From Sphingomonas sp. 28-66-16 (lineage in GTDB: Bacteria; Pseudomonadota; Alphaproteobacteria; Sphingomonadales; Sphingomonadaceae): 64,000 nucleotides of DNA. The DNA lies in NCBI GenBank assembly GCA_002281485.1, contig NCGF01000010.1, positions 113,512-177,511 on the forward strand. Direction: 5' to 3'. The position numbers and the translations under genes are program-made. Numbering within the stretch: position 1 is the first letter of the stretch; each line of letters starts with the position of its first letter. The notes beneath the pieces are model-generated. The model made no database searches, was not told the origin of the DNA, and saw only the letters and a program-made list of their open reading frames with translations. Shown here in pieces: positions 9,120 through 17,266 of the stretch.

Positions 9120-9542
9120 ATGGCTAAGCGCGGCGTTCCGCTCGATCGGATCTTGCGCGTCCGCACGCTCCAGCTGGGACTGGTTCGCGCCGAGGAGGCG
9201 CGCGCGATCGAACAGGTCGCCAGCGAAACCGCCCTGCAGAATCGGATCGCCCAGCTATCGGCCGAGATCGCGCCGACGGCCAGCGCCGCCGAGGCATTTT
9301 CGTTCATCGCGGCCGCGCACTTTCGCGATCGGCTCAACCAGTCGGCCGCCGCCGCCGATGCGCGCGTCGCTGCGGCCACCACCCGGCTCGACCGGGCGAG
9401 CGAGGCGACGCGCGACGCGCGACGCGATCAATCGGCGGTCGAGAAGCTGATCGCCCGCGAAGACGCCGCTGCTGCGATCAGGGCGGTGCGGGAAATGGAA
9501 AAGGCACCTCCGCTCCGGAAGGTTCGGCACGATCCTTGCTGA
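9120..9542 (+). CDS. fliJ: Flagellar export protein FliJ
   Basis: FliJ is a small coiled-coil protein that forms the central stalk of the FliI ring and escorts export chaperones. The 140-residue product is almost wholly helical, Ala/Arg/Glu-rich (LDRILRVRTLQLGLVRAEEA; EKLIAREDAAAAIRAVREME), with heptad-like spacing. Primary sequence conservation in this family is very low, so the call rests on its size, coiled-coil nature and position directly after fliI. It starts 17 bases after fliI and is followed by fliK. Confidence 0.75.
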   Translation: MAKRGVPLDRILRVRTLQLGLVRAEEARAIEQVASETALQNRIAQLSAEIAPTASAAEAFSFIAAAHFRDRLNQSAAAADARVAAATTRLDRASEATRDARRDQSAVEKLIAREDAAAAIRAVREMEKAPPLRKVRHDPC

Positions 9543-9579
9543 TCTTCCCGGGGGCGCCCACGCCCAAGGGGATTTGTCC

Positions 9580-12003
9580 ATGCTTCAGGTTTCGACATCG
9601 CTGCCGTCTGCGCCGTTGATCGCCCCTGGCATGGCCGGATCGGCGCCTGGCGTCAGCGGGTTTTCGCTGACGCTGGCAGGCGATGGCGATGCGCCCCCAT
9701 CGCCCGCGTCGTTGGTCGCGGTGCCTCTGGCAGCTGCCACCCGGCAATCGCCCGCCCCCGCCGGCAAGGATTTGCCGCGCGTGGCGGCGCTGGCGTCCGA
9801 TCCCTTGCTCGATCTTATCGTTACGGGCTGGTCCGCCGAGCCAGCCGATGTCGTGACACCTCAGGCTGCCGCCGATATCACGCCTGCAGAAGGCATGCCG
9901 ACCGCCGCAAAGCCCGCCGGTTCGCGCTTCGCGCAGGCAGGGCAAGATGGCCCCGCGTCGGAGCCAGCGACGCCATCACCCGCGGCGCTGCCGACCGCAG
10001 CGCTCACGGTGGCTCGGCATCCGCCTCGCGTTTCGGTCTTGCCCGAGAATCCTGAGTCTATTCGTCCCGAAGACAGGGTGGCACCGTCGAGCGATGGCGG
10101 AACGCCGGTCGAGGACCCCACGCGCGCCGGTGTGTCGAACCAGACGGTGGCGGTCGCCGATGTCCCCGGATCGACTTCTTCTGCACCGCGCGATCAACCG
10201 GGAGCGCCGTTGCACGACACAGGTGCAGATCGCCCCGACCGGATCGTCCTGTCGGAGGCGAAGCCGTCTTCGCCGGCTTTCGCCAATGTCGAGCCACTTG
10301 CTGGCGATCGGGCGGTTTCGCCCAAGGCATTGCTGCGCTTTGGCGGGCTGCCGCTCGCGTCGGCGCGGCCGATCACGTCGGTCGTGGTCGGTCCCCGTCC
10401 CATCGATCGCCGGCTGGTCGTGTCGGCGGCGCCCGATCCGGCACGGTCGATCGCCGCCGCTGCTGGTCGCGTCGCGGAAGGACCATTGCAGGATCGCCCC
10501 ACTCGCCTGATCGCCCCTGACGCACCGCCGCCACTGGAGGAGGTCGCGAACCAGCCCGCGTCCCGATCGCTCGCTCCGGTTGAACCCGAGGCAGCGAAGC
10601 CGCTCGCGGCAAACGACGACTCCGACCGGGCCGATCGGCGCGATCGCAAGGGCTATGACATCGCTGCGCCTGCCACGGTGTCTTTGACGCCAACGGTGGT
10701 TCCGCCGGTGACGCCGCCGCCGCCGATCGCGTCGCCCGTGCTGGCTTCGACGTCTGCATCGTCCATCGTTATCGAGCCGCGTCCTGCCGCGCCGTTGGTC
10801 GCGTCGACGCCGCTGCCAACGGTCGCGGTGCCATCTGCTCCGTCGCAGTCGCCCGGCAACGGCGAAGCGCCAGCGACTCCGGGCCAGCTCGCGGCGGTGG
10901 CGCCAGATCGCGTCGCGCCCAACCGGGTTGGCGATCGGACGGCAGACGTAACGCCTCGATCCGCGCTGCGCGCCGCGCCATCGCGCGGTCCGGAGGTCGA
11001 CCAAATCGCGTCTCGCCAAGTTAGGCCGATCGTACCGACGGCGGCAGGCGCGACGCTTCTCCAGCCCGCCAAAGCCGAGGCGCGCGTCTCGCCGGCGAGC
11101 GACGGCTTGGCCCTCAAACCCGATCCGCTGCCGGCTGTTGCTGCGCCGGCGGCTGCTGGTGCGGGCGCGCCGCCTATTGCTGCCGGCCAAATCGTGAATC
11201 CGCAGCCGCGCCAGGCCGACACCCTGCCGCTGACCGTCGATCCCAATCGATTGGGTGAATCGCAACCAAGGCTCGTTGCCCCAGCTGCCGAGGCGCTTGT
11301 CGGCGCAGCTGAACGGTCGTCGGCTCGCGCGATCCCCGCTTCGCCCGCTCGGGCGCCATTGGACCCTGGCGCCCCTGCGCCAGGGTCGCCTCAGCGGCCA
11401 ATCATTGCGTCCCCCGTGCTGATCGGCGTGCCCCAGCCCGCCGGCCAGGCCTTTGCCGACGCGATCGCGGCCTCGGTGCCACGGCCGAAACGAACGGGTC
11501 ATCCAGTCCACGAGGCGGTGGTGGAGGCCGCATCACTGGCGGCGGCGAGCCCCGAACCCTTGCGCGACGCGAGTGCCGTCGGGCGGGATCGCGCGGCGCC
11601 GATCGACCTGCGTCAGGCCGACTGGCCCCGGGCGATGATCGATCGAATCGAGGCGCTGCGTGATGCGGCGGATGCGGGGGATACCCGGATCAGGCTGGTG
11701 CCGGATGCGCTCGGGAAAATCGATATCGCGCTTCACCGCGCGGGCGACCGGGTCGATGTTCGCTTCACTGCGGACGTTCCGGCGACCCGCGCGCTGCTGG
11801 CGGAGGCGCAGCCCCGGCTTGCCGAGCTCGCCGAGGCGCGCGGGCTCAGGCTCGGCGAATCGAGCGTCGGGAGCCAAGGCAGCTGGCAGGGGACGGATCA
11901 GGGCCAGCGCCAGCCGACGCCCCCCGTCGTGCCCGCGCAGCCTCGTCCCGTCGCCACCTCGACCGGCGCGGAATTACCCATTTCTGATCAACGCATTGCT
12001 TGA
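9580..12003 (+). CDS. fliK: Flagellar hook-length control protein FliK
   Basis: FliK measures hook length and switches export specificity from hook to filament proteins by acting on FlhB. The 807-residue product has a very long, Ala/Pro/Val-rich, probably unstructured N-terminal ruler region (residues 1-680) and a conserved C-terminal domain (RIRLVPDALGKIDIALHRAG and VRFTADVPATRALLAEAQPR), then the LxELAEARGL helix. The ATG at 9580 has AAGGGG 8 bases upstream; a TTG at 9574 is too near the ribosome site. The length is well above the roughly 400 residues of enteric FliK, so ruler length here may not scale in the same way. Confidence 0.88.
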   Translation: MLQVSTSLPSAPLIAPGMAGSAPGVSGFSLTLAGDGDAPPSPASLVAVPLAAATRQSPAPAGKDLPRVAALASDPLLDLIVTGWSAEPADVVTPQAAADITPAEGMPTAAKPAGSRFAQAGQDGPASEPATPSPAALPTAALTVARHPPRVSVLPENPESIRPEDRVAPSSDGGTPVEDPTRAGVSNQTVAVADVPGSTSSAPRDQPGAPLHDTGADRPDRIVLSEAKPSSPAFANVEPLAGDRAVSPKALLRFGGLPLASARPITSVVVGPRPIDRRLVVSAAPDPARSIAAAAGRVAEGPLQDRPTRLIAPDAPPPLEEVANQPASRSLAPVEPEAAKPLAANDDSDRADRRDRKGYDIAAPATVSLTPTVVPPVTPPPPIASPVLASTSASSIVIEPRPAAPLVASTPLPTVAVPSAPSQSPGNGEAPATPGQLAAVAPDRVAPNRVGDRTADVTPRSALRAAPSRGPEVDQIASRQVRPIVPTAAGATLLQPAKAEARVSPASDGLALKPDPLPAVAAPAAAGAGAPPIAAGQIVNPQPRQADTLPLTVDPNRLGESQPRLVAPAAEALVGAAERSSARAIPASPARAPLDPGAPAPGSPQRPIIASPVLIGVPQPAGQAFADAIAASVPRPKRTGHPVHEAVVEAASLAAASPEPLRDASAVGRDRAAPIDLRQADWPRAMIDRIEALRDAADAGDTRIRLVPDALGKIDIALHRAGDRVDVRFTADVPATRALLAEAQPRLAELAEARGLRLGESSVGSQGSWQGTDQGQRQPTPPVVPAQPRPVATSTGAELPISDQRIA

Positions 12004-12020
12004 ACCAAGGGGAAAAGATC

Positions 12021-12638
12021 ATGGCCAAGACTGAAGGCAAGGATGGTGAGACGGCCAAGAAGAAGGGCGGTTTCATGAAGATCGTGATTCTGGCGGTCGT
12101 CATCGTCGTCGCGATCGGCGGGGGCGTGGCCGGCGGCATTTATGCGATGTCGAGCGGGATGTTCGGTGCAAAGGCGGCGGGGCATGCCGAACCCGCGTTC
12201 GAGCGTCCGCGACTCGTTCCCAAGAGCGAGGAAAAGCGGGTCAGCGCCGCCGGTGGCGAAGGCGGCCATGGCGGCGAGAGCACCGGCTCGCGGCTGCCGA
12301 TGGGCGAGGGCGGCGACAAATATGCGTCGACCTATTTCCAGCTCGACAAGGAGTTCACCGCCAATTTGCGCGACAGCGTGCATTTCGTTCAGGTCGGGAT
12401 CGCGCTGTCGACCCCGTATGACCAGCGCGTCGTCGACAACGTCAAGACGCACGAGATCGCGGTTCGCTCGGCGATCCTGCTCGCGCTCAGCGACGCGACC
12501 GAGGAGCAGGTCTTCACCGTCGCGGGCAAGCGCGATCTCCAGATCCATCTCGTCCATGCAATCAACGACGTTTTGAAGCAAAAAGAAGGATTCGGCGGGA
12601 TTGGTAACGTCTACTTTACCAATTTTGTTGTTCAGTGA
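12021..12638 (+). CDS. fliL: Flagellar basal body-associated protein FliL
   Basis: FliL is a single-pass inner-membrane protein that rings the stator and supports torque. The 205-residue product has a short Lys-rich cytoplasmic start, one membrane helix (KIVILAVVIVVAIGGGVAGG, about 15-35), a linker, and a periplasmic stomatin-like domain (YFQLDKEFTANLRDSVHFVQ; DNVKTHEIAVRSAILLALS) ending in VYFTNFVVQ, the typical FliL tail. I choose the ATG at 12021 because AAGGGG lies 8 bases upstream; the frame is also open from a TTG at 12000 that overlaps fliK. Confidence 0.93.
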   Translation: MAKTEGKDGETAKKKGGFMKIVILAVVIVVAIGGGVAGGIYAMSSGMFGAKAAGHAEPAFERPRLVPKSEEKRVSAAGGEGGHGGESTGSRLPMGEGGDKYASTYFQLDKEFTANLRDSVHFVQVGIALSTPYDQRVVDNVKTHEIAVRSAILLALSDATEEQVFTVAGKRDLQIHLVHAINDVLKQKEGFGGIGNVYFTNFVVQ

Positions 12639-12644
12639 CCGTGC

Positions 12645-13601
12645 ATGGTTAACGATCCTTCAGACACGGCGGCAGCCGATCGGCGCGAGCGGGGGCGAGC
12701 GCGTCCCACCGCCGCGCATGCCGTCGGTCTGGGATCGCAGAACCTCAACCCGTTCGGCGATCTCCACACGCTCCAGCATCTCTCGGCGCTGTTTGCCCGG
12801 TCGATGCGGGGCGTGTTCGAGCCGTTGCTGCGCCGCGAGATCCGCGTCTGGGCCGAGCCGCTCGTCGTTCAGCGTTTCGCCGATTATCGCGCCGAGCGCG
12901 CCGATGTGCTGACCGCGTGGCTGCCGATGATGATGGGCACGCCGCTCGGCCAGGCGCTCGTCGTCCTCGACGGCAAGTTCGTGCTCGAATTGCTCGATCA
13001 ATTTTTCGGCGGCACCGGCGAGGCGCCGCATGTTCTGCCGACCGAATTCTCGCCCGCCGCCGAGGCGATGGTCGCACGGTTGGGCGCGATGATCGCCGGA
13101 CCACTCAAAAGCGCCTGGGAACCGCTCGCCCGGATCGACTTCCAGCCCGGCCGGATGGAGCAAACGCCCGCCTTGCTCGCCAATTTCGATGCCGAGGACG
13201 CGATGGTCGTCACCCGGTTCGGAATCGTCGCGGGCCACGGCAAGCCGACCTTTTTCGACATCAGCTATCCGGTCGCCGCGCTCAAGCCGCACGCGCCGTC
13301 GCTCACCGGCAAGGTCCATGGCCGGACCGCCGAGCCCGATGCGGCATGGCGCAATGGCCTGACCCGGGCGGTGATGGCGGTCAGGTTTCCGGTGCGCTCG
13401 GTGCTGGCCGAACCGATGATCCCGCTCGCCCGGCTGATGGAGCTCAAGGCAGGCGACATCATCCCGGTCAGCTTCGGCACCGAAGTGCCGGTGATGGTTG
13501 GAGGCGATCGGCTCGGTACTGGCACCGTCGGCACCTCGAACGGCCGCGCGGCGATCCGGCTGACGACAATCGAACGCATTGATGAAGAGGATTGGCGATG
13601 A
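12645..13601 (+). CDS. fliM: Flagellar motor switch protein FliM
   Basis: FliM forms the middle of the C ring and receives phosphorylated CheY. The 318-residue product shows the FliM core (NLNPFGDLHTLQHLSALFAR; LLDQFFGGTGEAPH; RIDFQPGRMEQTPALLANFD; FDISYPVAALKPH) and a C-terminal SpoA domain (IPLARLMELKAGDIIPVSFG). The usual N-terminal CheY-binding EN peptide is not obvious; the first 30 residues are Arg-rich and may have diverged. It follows fliL by 6 bases and overlaps fliN. Confidence 0.93.
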   Translation: MVNDPSDTAAADRRERGRARPTAAHAVGLGSQNLNPFGDLHTLQHLSALFARSMRGVFEPLLRREIRVWAEPLVVQRFADYRAERADVLTAWLPMMMGTPLGQALVVLDGKFVLELLDQFFGGTGEAPHVLPTEFSPAAEAMVARLGAMIAGPLKSAWEPLARIDFQPGRMEQTPALLANFDAEDAMVVTRFGIVAGHGKPTFFDISYPVAALKPHAPSLTGKVHGRTAEPDAAWRNGLTRAVMAVRFPVRSVLAEPMIPLARLMELKAGDIIPVSFGTEVPVMVGGDRLGTGTVGTSNGRAAIRLTTIERIDEEDWR

Positions 13602-13894
13602 ACGAGATGACCGGTGGTTTCCCGGTCGACGGGGCAGTGGCGGCCAATTTCCGGCTGCTGCAGGACGTCGACGTCAAGCTGACCGTCGAGATCGGCTCGA
13701 CCTCGCTCACCTTGCGCGAATTGCTCGCGCTCGGCGAAGCGAGCGTGATCGAGCTCGACCGTCAGGCCAACGAGCTGCTCGACGTATTCGTCAACGGCAC
13801 GCTGATCGGGCGCGGCGAAGTCGTCACCGTCGGCGATCGTTTCGGGGTGCGGATGACCGAGCTGGTCAGCCCCGAAAAGCGGGCCAGCCGCTGA
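13598..13894 (+). CDS. fliN: Flagellar motor switch protein FliN
   Basis: FliN completes the C ring below FliM and docks FliH/FliI. The 98-residue product has the SpoA core: NFRLLQDVDVKLTVEIGSTS, LRELLALGEASVIELDRQAN and LIGRGEVVTVGDRFGVRMTE. Start chosen at the ATG at 13598, which has GAAGAGG 7 bases upstream; a TTG two codons earlier is possible. It overlaps fliM by 4 bases and its TGA overlaps the fliO ATG. Confidence 0.95.
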   Translation: MNEMTGGFPVDGAVAANFRLLQDVDVKLTVEIGSTSLTLRELLALGEASVIELDRQANELLDVFVNGTLIGRGEVVTVGDRFGVRMTELVSPEKRASR

Positions 13895-14148
13895 TGATGT
13901 GGGCCTATGTCCTGAAGCTGGTCGTGCTGCTGCCGTTGGTGTGCGGCCTGATGATCGGCTGCCTCTATCTGTGGCGCCGATGGGAAACGAGGCTCCAGGC
14001 CAATCAGGGCGAGCGGATGCTGGCCGTCCGGGAAACGATGATGATCTCGCCGGGGCTCAAGCTCGCGGTGCTCGAATTCGAAGGCCGCAAGCTGCTCGTC
14101 TCGGTCGGGCGCGCCGGCGTCACCCTGATCGATCGGGGCGAAAAATGA
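13894..14148 (+). CDS. fliO: Flagellar biosynthetic protein FliO
   Basis: FliO is a small membrane protein that helps assemble the FliP ring of the export gate. The 84-residue product has one N-terminal membrane helix (VLKLVVLLPLVCGLMIGCLY) and a short cytoplasmic part with the FliO-type strand pattern (GERMLAVRETMMISPGLKLA; FEGRKLLVSVGRAGVTLID). The start overlaps the fliN stop (ATGA at 13894) and its own stop overlaps the fliP ATG at 14145. A second ATG at codon 2 is equivalent. Sequence conservation of FliO is low; position between fliN and fliP is strong support. Confidence 0.85.
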   Translation: MMWAYVLKLVVLLPLVCGLMIGCLYLWRRWETRLQANQGERMLAVRETMMISPGLKLAVLEFEGRKLLVSVGRAGVTLIDRGEK

Positions 14149-15023
14149 GCGGTCCCGTCGTGCGCCGGCTTGGGGCAGGGGGCGGCCCCAGCCTGTTTCG
14201 CACCGCGCCAGACGCGCCGCGCCGGCGGGCGGGCGGGCGGATCATCCTGATCCTGCTCGCGCTCATCCTCTGCCTGGCGATCGCCGTTCCGGCCTTTGCC
14301 CAGACCGCGCCCGCGCCGCCGGCGGTGCCGAGCGCCGCCGGGGTGGGCGACGCGGTCGACAAGGCGCTCGGCGATCTGGGCGGTGGCGAGGCGCCGCTGG
14401 CGCTGTCGCTCCAGGTCCTGATTATCATGGGCCTGCTCTCGATCCTGCCGGGCATCCTGCTGATGATGACCAGCTTCACCCGGATCATCATCGTGCTGTC
14501 GCTGCTGCGCCAGGCGCTCGGCCTGCAGCAGACCCCGCCGAATCAGGTGCTGATCGGGCTGTCGCTGTTCCTGAGCTTCTTCGTGATGGCGCCGGTGCTC
14601 AACGACATGAACGCCAACGCGATCCAGCCCTATGCCGCCGGCAAGATCGGCGCGACCGAAATGATCAAGACCGCGAGCACGCCGCTGCATGCGTTCATGC
14701 TCAAGCAGACCCGCATGAAGGACATCACGATGTTTGCGCAGATCGCCAAATCGGGCCCCTATGCCAAGCCCGTCGACGTGCCCTTCTCCGTGCTGCTTCC
14801 CTCGTTCGTGACGAGCGAACTCAAGACCGCGTTCCAGATCGGGTTCCTCATCTTCCTGCCCTTCATCGTCGTCGATCTGATCGTCGCGTCGGTGCTGATG
14901 TCGCTCGGCATGATGATGGTCTCACCGACGATCATCTCGCTGCCCTTCAAGCTGCTGCTGTTCGTGCTGGTCGATGGCTGGGCACTGACGATGGGATCGC
15001 TCGCCAATAGTTTCGTGAGGTAG
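14145..15023 (+). CDS. fliP: Flagellar type III export gate protein FliP
   Basis: FliP forms the pentameric core of the export channel with FliQ and FliR. The 292-residue product has a cleavable signal-like N-terminus (IILILLALILCLAIAVPAFA, about 32-50), then the family core: LLSILPGILLMMTSFTRIII, LRQALGLQQTPPNQVLIGLS, FFVMAPVLNDMNANAIQPY and the C-terminal VASVLMSLGMMMVSPTIISL. An open frame reaches back to 13899, but the ATG at 14145, which overlaps the fliO stop, gives the normal length. The roughly 30 Arg-rich residues before the signal are an unusual extension. Confidence 0.95.
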   Translation: MSGPVVRRLGAGGGPSLFRTAPDAPRRRAGGRIILILLALILCLAIAVPAFAQTAPAPPAVPSAAGVGDAVDKALGDLGGGEAPLALSLQVLIIMGLLSILPGILLMMTSFTRIIIVLSLLRQALGLQQTPPNQVLIGLSLFLSFFVMAPVLNDMNANAIQPYAAGKIGATEMIKTASTPLHAFMLKQTRMKDITMFAQIAKSGPYAKPVDVPFSVLLPSFVTSELKTAFQIGFLIFLPFIVVDLIVASVLMSLGMMMVSPTIISLPFKLLLFVLVDGWALTMGSLANSFVR

Positions 15024-15029
15024 CCGGGC

Positions 15030-15299
15030 ATGGACACGCAATATTTCCTCACGGTCGCCAATCAGGCTTTGTGGGTGCTCGCGCTCGCGGCCGCGCCGAT
15101 CCTGATCCCGGCGCTGCTGTCCGGCCTGATCCTCGGCATGGTCCAGGCCGCAACGTCGATCAACGAACAGACGCTGACCTTCGTGCCCAAGCTGATCGTG
15201 GTCGCGGTGTCGCTGGTGATTTTCGGCGGGATGATCCTGGGGCTGCTGAGCGATTTCACGGTGAGCGTGTTCGAGCGAATCCCCGATCTGGTCCGCTAG
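15030..15299 (+). CDS. fliQ: Flagellar type III export gate protein FliQ
   Basis: FliQ is the small two-helix subunit wrapped around the FliPR core of the export gate. The 89-residue product has two membrane helices (LWVLALAAAPILIPALLSGL and KLIVVAVSLVIFGGMILGLL) separated by the conserved loop GMVQAATSINEQTLTFVPK. The length is exactly that of the family. It lies 6 bases after fliP and 6 bases before fliR. Confidence 0.96.
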   Translation: MDTQYFLTVANQALWVLALAAAPILIPALLSGLILGMVQAATSINEQTLTFVPKLIVVAVSLVIFGGMILGLLSDFTVSVFERIPDLVR

Positions 15300-15305
15300 C
15301 CAGCG

Positions 15306-16079
15306 ATGCTCGGCTTCGGCCTCTCGATCGAGCCGCAGCTCTGGACCCTGCTGTTCGTCATGGTTCGCGTCGGCGCGGCGTTCATCGCGGCGCCGGTGTT
15401 CGGGGCGGTGTCGGTGCCGCTGCCGGTGCGGATCACGCTCTCGGCGGCGATCGGCGTGCTCGTGCTCGCAGCGCATCCGATTGCGGCACCGGCCCATATC
15501 TTCGCACTGGCGACCTTTCTCGCGGTGGCGGCCGAGGCGCTGGTCGGGCTCGCGATCGGGTTCGTCCTCCAGATCGCCTTCGCGGCGCCGCTGCTTGCCG
15601 GCGAACTGATCGGCACCTCGATGGGGATCGGCTTCGCCTCGGCGATCGACCCGCAAAACGGCCGCTCGTCGAGTGCGCTTGGCCAGTTCATGATGACGCT
15701 GCTGACGCTGCTGTTCCTGTCGGTCAACGGACATCTCGTGCTCGTCGAGATGATCGTCAAAAGCTATGACGCGCTGCCCCCGGGCGGCGCGTGGCTGGCG
15801 CCCCGACAGCTGCGCGATATCGCGCTGTTCGGTGGCTATGCCTTTTCGGCGGGCTTCCTGCTGGCGCTGCCGGTCGGCTTTCTGCTGCTCTGCCTCAATC
15901 TCGTCGTCGGCATGCTCTCGCGGTCGGCGCCGGCGCTCAATCTGTTCGCGGTCGGCCTGCCGATGAGCCTCGCGGTCGGGGTGATCGCGCTGGCGATCGC
16001 GTTCCCGGCGATGGGCGACTATATGGTCGTGATCGTCAATGAAGGCCTCGCCGCCGCCCAGAGCCTGGTGCTCGGCTGA
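15306..16079 (+). CDS. fliR: Flagellar type III export gate protein FliR
   Basis: FliR is the single-copy export gate subunit that resembles a FliP-FliQ fusion. The 257-residue product has about six hydrophobic helices and family motifs such as FVMVRVGAAFIAAPVFGAVS, GEL(I)GTSMGIGFASAIDPQN and YAFSAGFLLALPVGFLLLCL. The stop codon overlaps the flhB start by one base. Length and order (fliP, fliQ, fliR, flhB) are the classical arrangement. Confidence 0.95.
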   Translation: MLGFGLSIEPQLWTLLFVMVRVGAAFIAAPVFGAVSVPLPVRITLSAAIGVLVLAAHPIAAPAHIFALATFLAVAAEALVGLAIGFVLQIAFAAPLLAGELIGTSMGIGFASAIDPQNGRSSSALGQFMMTLLTLLFLSVNGHLVLVEMIVKSYDALPPGGAWLAPRQLRDIALFGGYAFSAGFLLALPVGFLLLCLNLVVGMLSRSAPALNLFAVGLPMSLAVGVIALAIAFPAMGDYMVVIVNEGLAAAQSLVLG

Positions 16080-17215
16080 TGGCGGAGGAATTCGGCGAAA
16101 AGACAGAAGCGCCAACGGCCAAACGCAAGAAGGATGCGTTCGACGAAGGCCAGGTCCTCCGTTCGCGCGAATTCGGGACGGCGCTGGTAGTGCTTGCGGG
16201 GTGCGGCTGGATGGCGTTGTTCGGGCCGTCGCTGCTTGCGGCATGCAAGGCGCTGATGCTGACGAGCCTTCAATTCGGCAACGGCGATATCGACGATTTC
16301 CAGCCGATGCGTCCGCTCGCTGCCGCCGGGTGGCAGCTGCTGCCGTCGATCGGCGCGCTGCTCGCGATCACCTTCACCGCGGCGATCCTCAGCCAGGCCG
16401 GGCTCGGTTCGCTGACCTTCAATGGCAAGCTGATGACGCCCAAGGCTTCCCGGATCAATCCTGCATCTGGGCTCAAGCGCATCTTCGGGCCGCAGGGCTG
16501 GGTCGAGCTCGGCAAGTCGCTGCTCAAGGTGATCCTGCTGGGGACGATCGGCTATTACATGCTCTGGCACGTTTCGACCCAATCGGTCGGCCTCTCGTCG
16601 ACCGATGTCCACCGCGCGGTCGGCTCGCTCGGCTCGCTGCTGATCGGCACGCTGTTCGCGATGGCGGCGGGGCTGGCGATCATCGCCGGGATCGACGTGC
16701 CCGTCCAGATGATCCAGCTGTTCCGGAAACTCCGGATGAGCAAGCAGCAGATCAAGGACGAGAACAAGGAAAGCGAAGGCAATCCCGAGAACAAGGCGGC
16801 GATCCGCAATCGCCAGCGCGAGCTCGCCAAGCGCGACATGCGCAAGGCCGTCGCCGGCGCGCATGTCGTGCTGACCAACCCGACCCATTTCGCGGTCGCG
16901 CTGCGCTATGATCGCGGCAAGGATCAGGTGCCGGTGGTCGTCGCCAAGGGGCGCGGCGTGACCGCGCAGGCGATTCGCGAGCTGGCCGGCGAAGGCGGCG
17001 TGCCGATGCTCGAATATCCGATGCTGGCGCGCGCGGTCTATTACACCAGCCGCGAGGGCCAAGAGGTCCGCGACGATCTCTATCTGGCGATCGCGACGGT
17101 GCTGGCGTTCGTTTTCGGCGTCAATGTCCGCGCCGGCGGCGGCCCGCCGCCGATCGACGTCCCCGAAACCGCGCGCTTCGACGAAAACGGCGTGCAACTC
17201 GGAAAGAAACCCTAA
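16079..17215 (+). CDS. flhB: Flagellar export switch protein FlhB
   Basis: FlhB controls substrate choice of the export apparatus through self-cleavage. The 378-residue protein has the charged N-terminus EKTEAPTAKRKKDAFDEGQV, four membrane helices between residues 35 and 215, and the cytoplasmic autocleavage motif NPTH (about residues 267-270, in LTNPTHFAVALRYDRGKDQV). The C-terminal tail is short. Starts at an ATG overlapping the last base of fliR. The 51-base gap to fliD contains a weak inverted repeat only. Confidence 0.96.
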   Translation: MAEEFGEKTEAPTAKRKKDAFDEGQVLRSREFGTALVVLAGCGWMALFGPSLLAACKALMLTSLQFGNGDIDDFQPMRPLAAAGWQLLPSIGALLAITFTAAILSQAGLGSLTFNGKLMTPKASRINPASGLKRIFGPQGWVELGKSLLKVILLGTIGYYMLWHVSTQSVGLSSTDVHRAVGSLGSLLIGTLFAMAAGLAIIAGIDVPVQMIQLFRKLRMSKQQIKDENKESEGNPENKAAIRNRQRELAKRDMRKAVAGAHVVLTNPTHFAVALRYDRGKDQVPVVVAKGRGVTAQAIRELAGEGGVPMLEYPMLARAVYYTSREGQEVRDDLYLAIATVLAFVFGVNVRAGGGPPPIDVPETARFDENGVQLGKKP

Positions 17216-17266
17216 ACTTCCGGTTTCGCCGGTCGATCTCACAGATAGCGCAACCGGGAACGCATC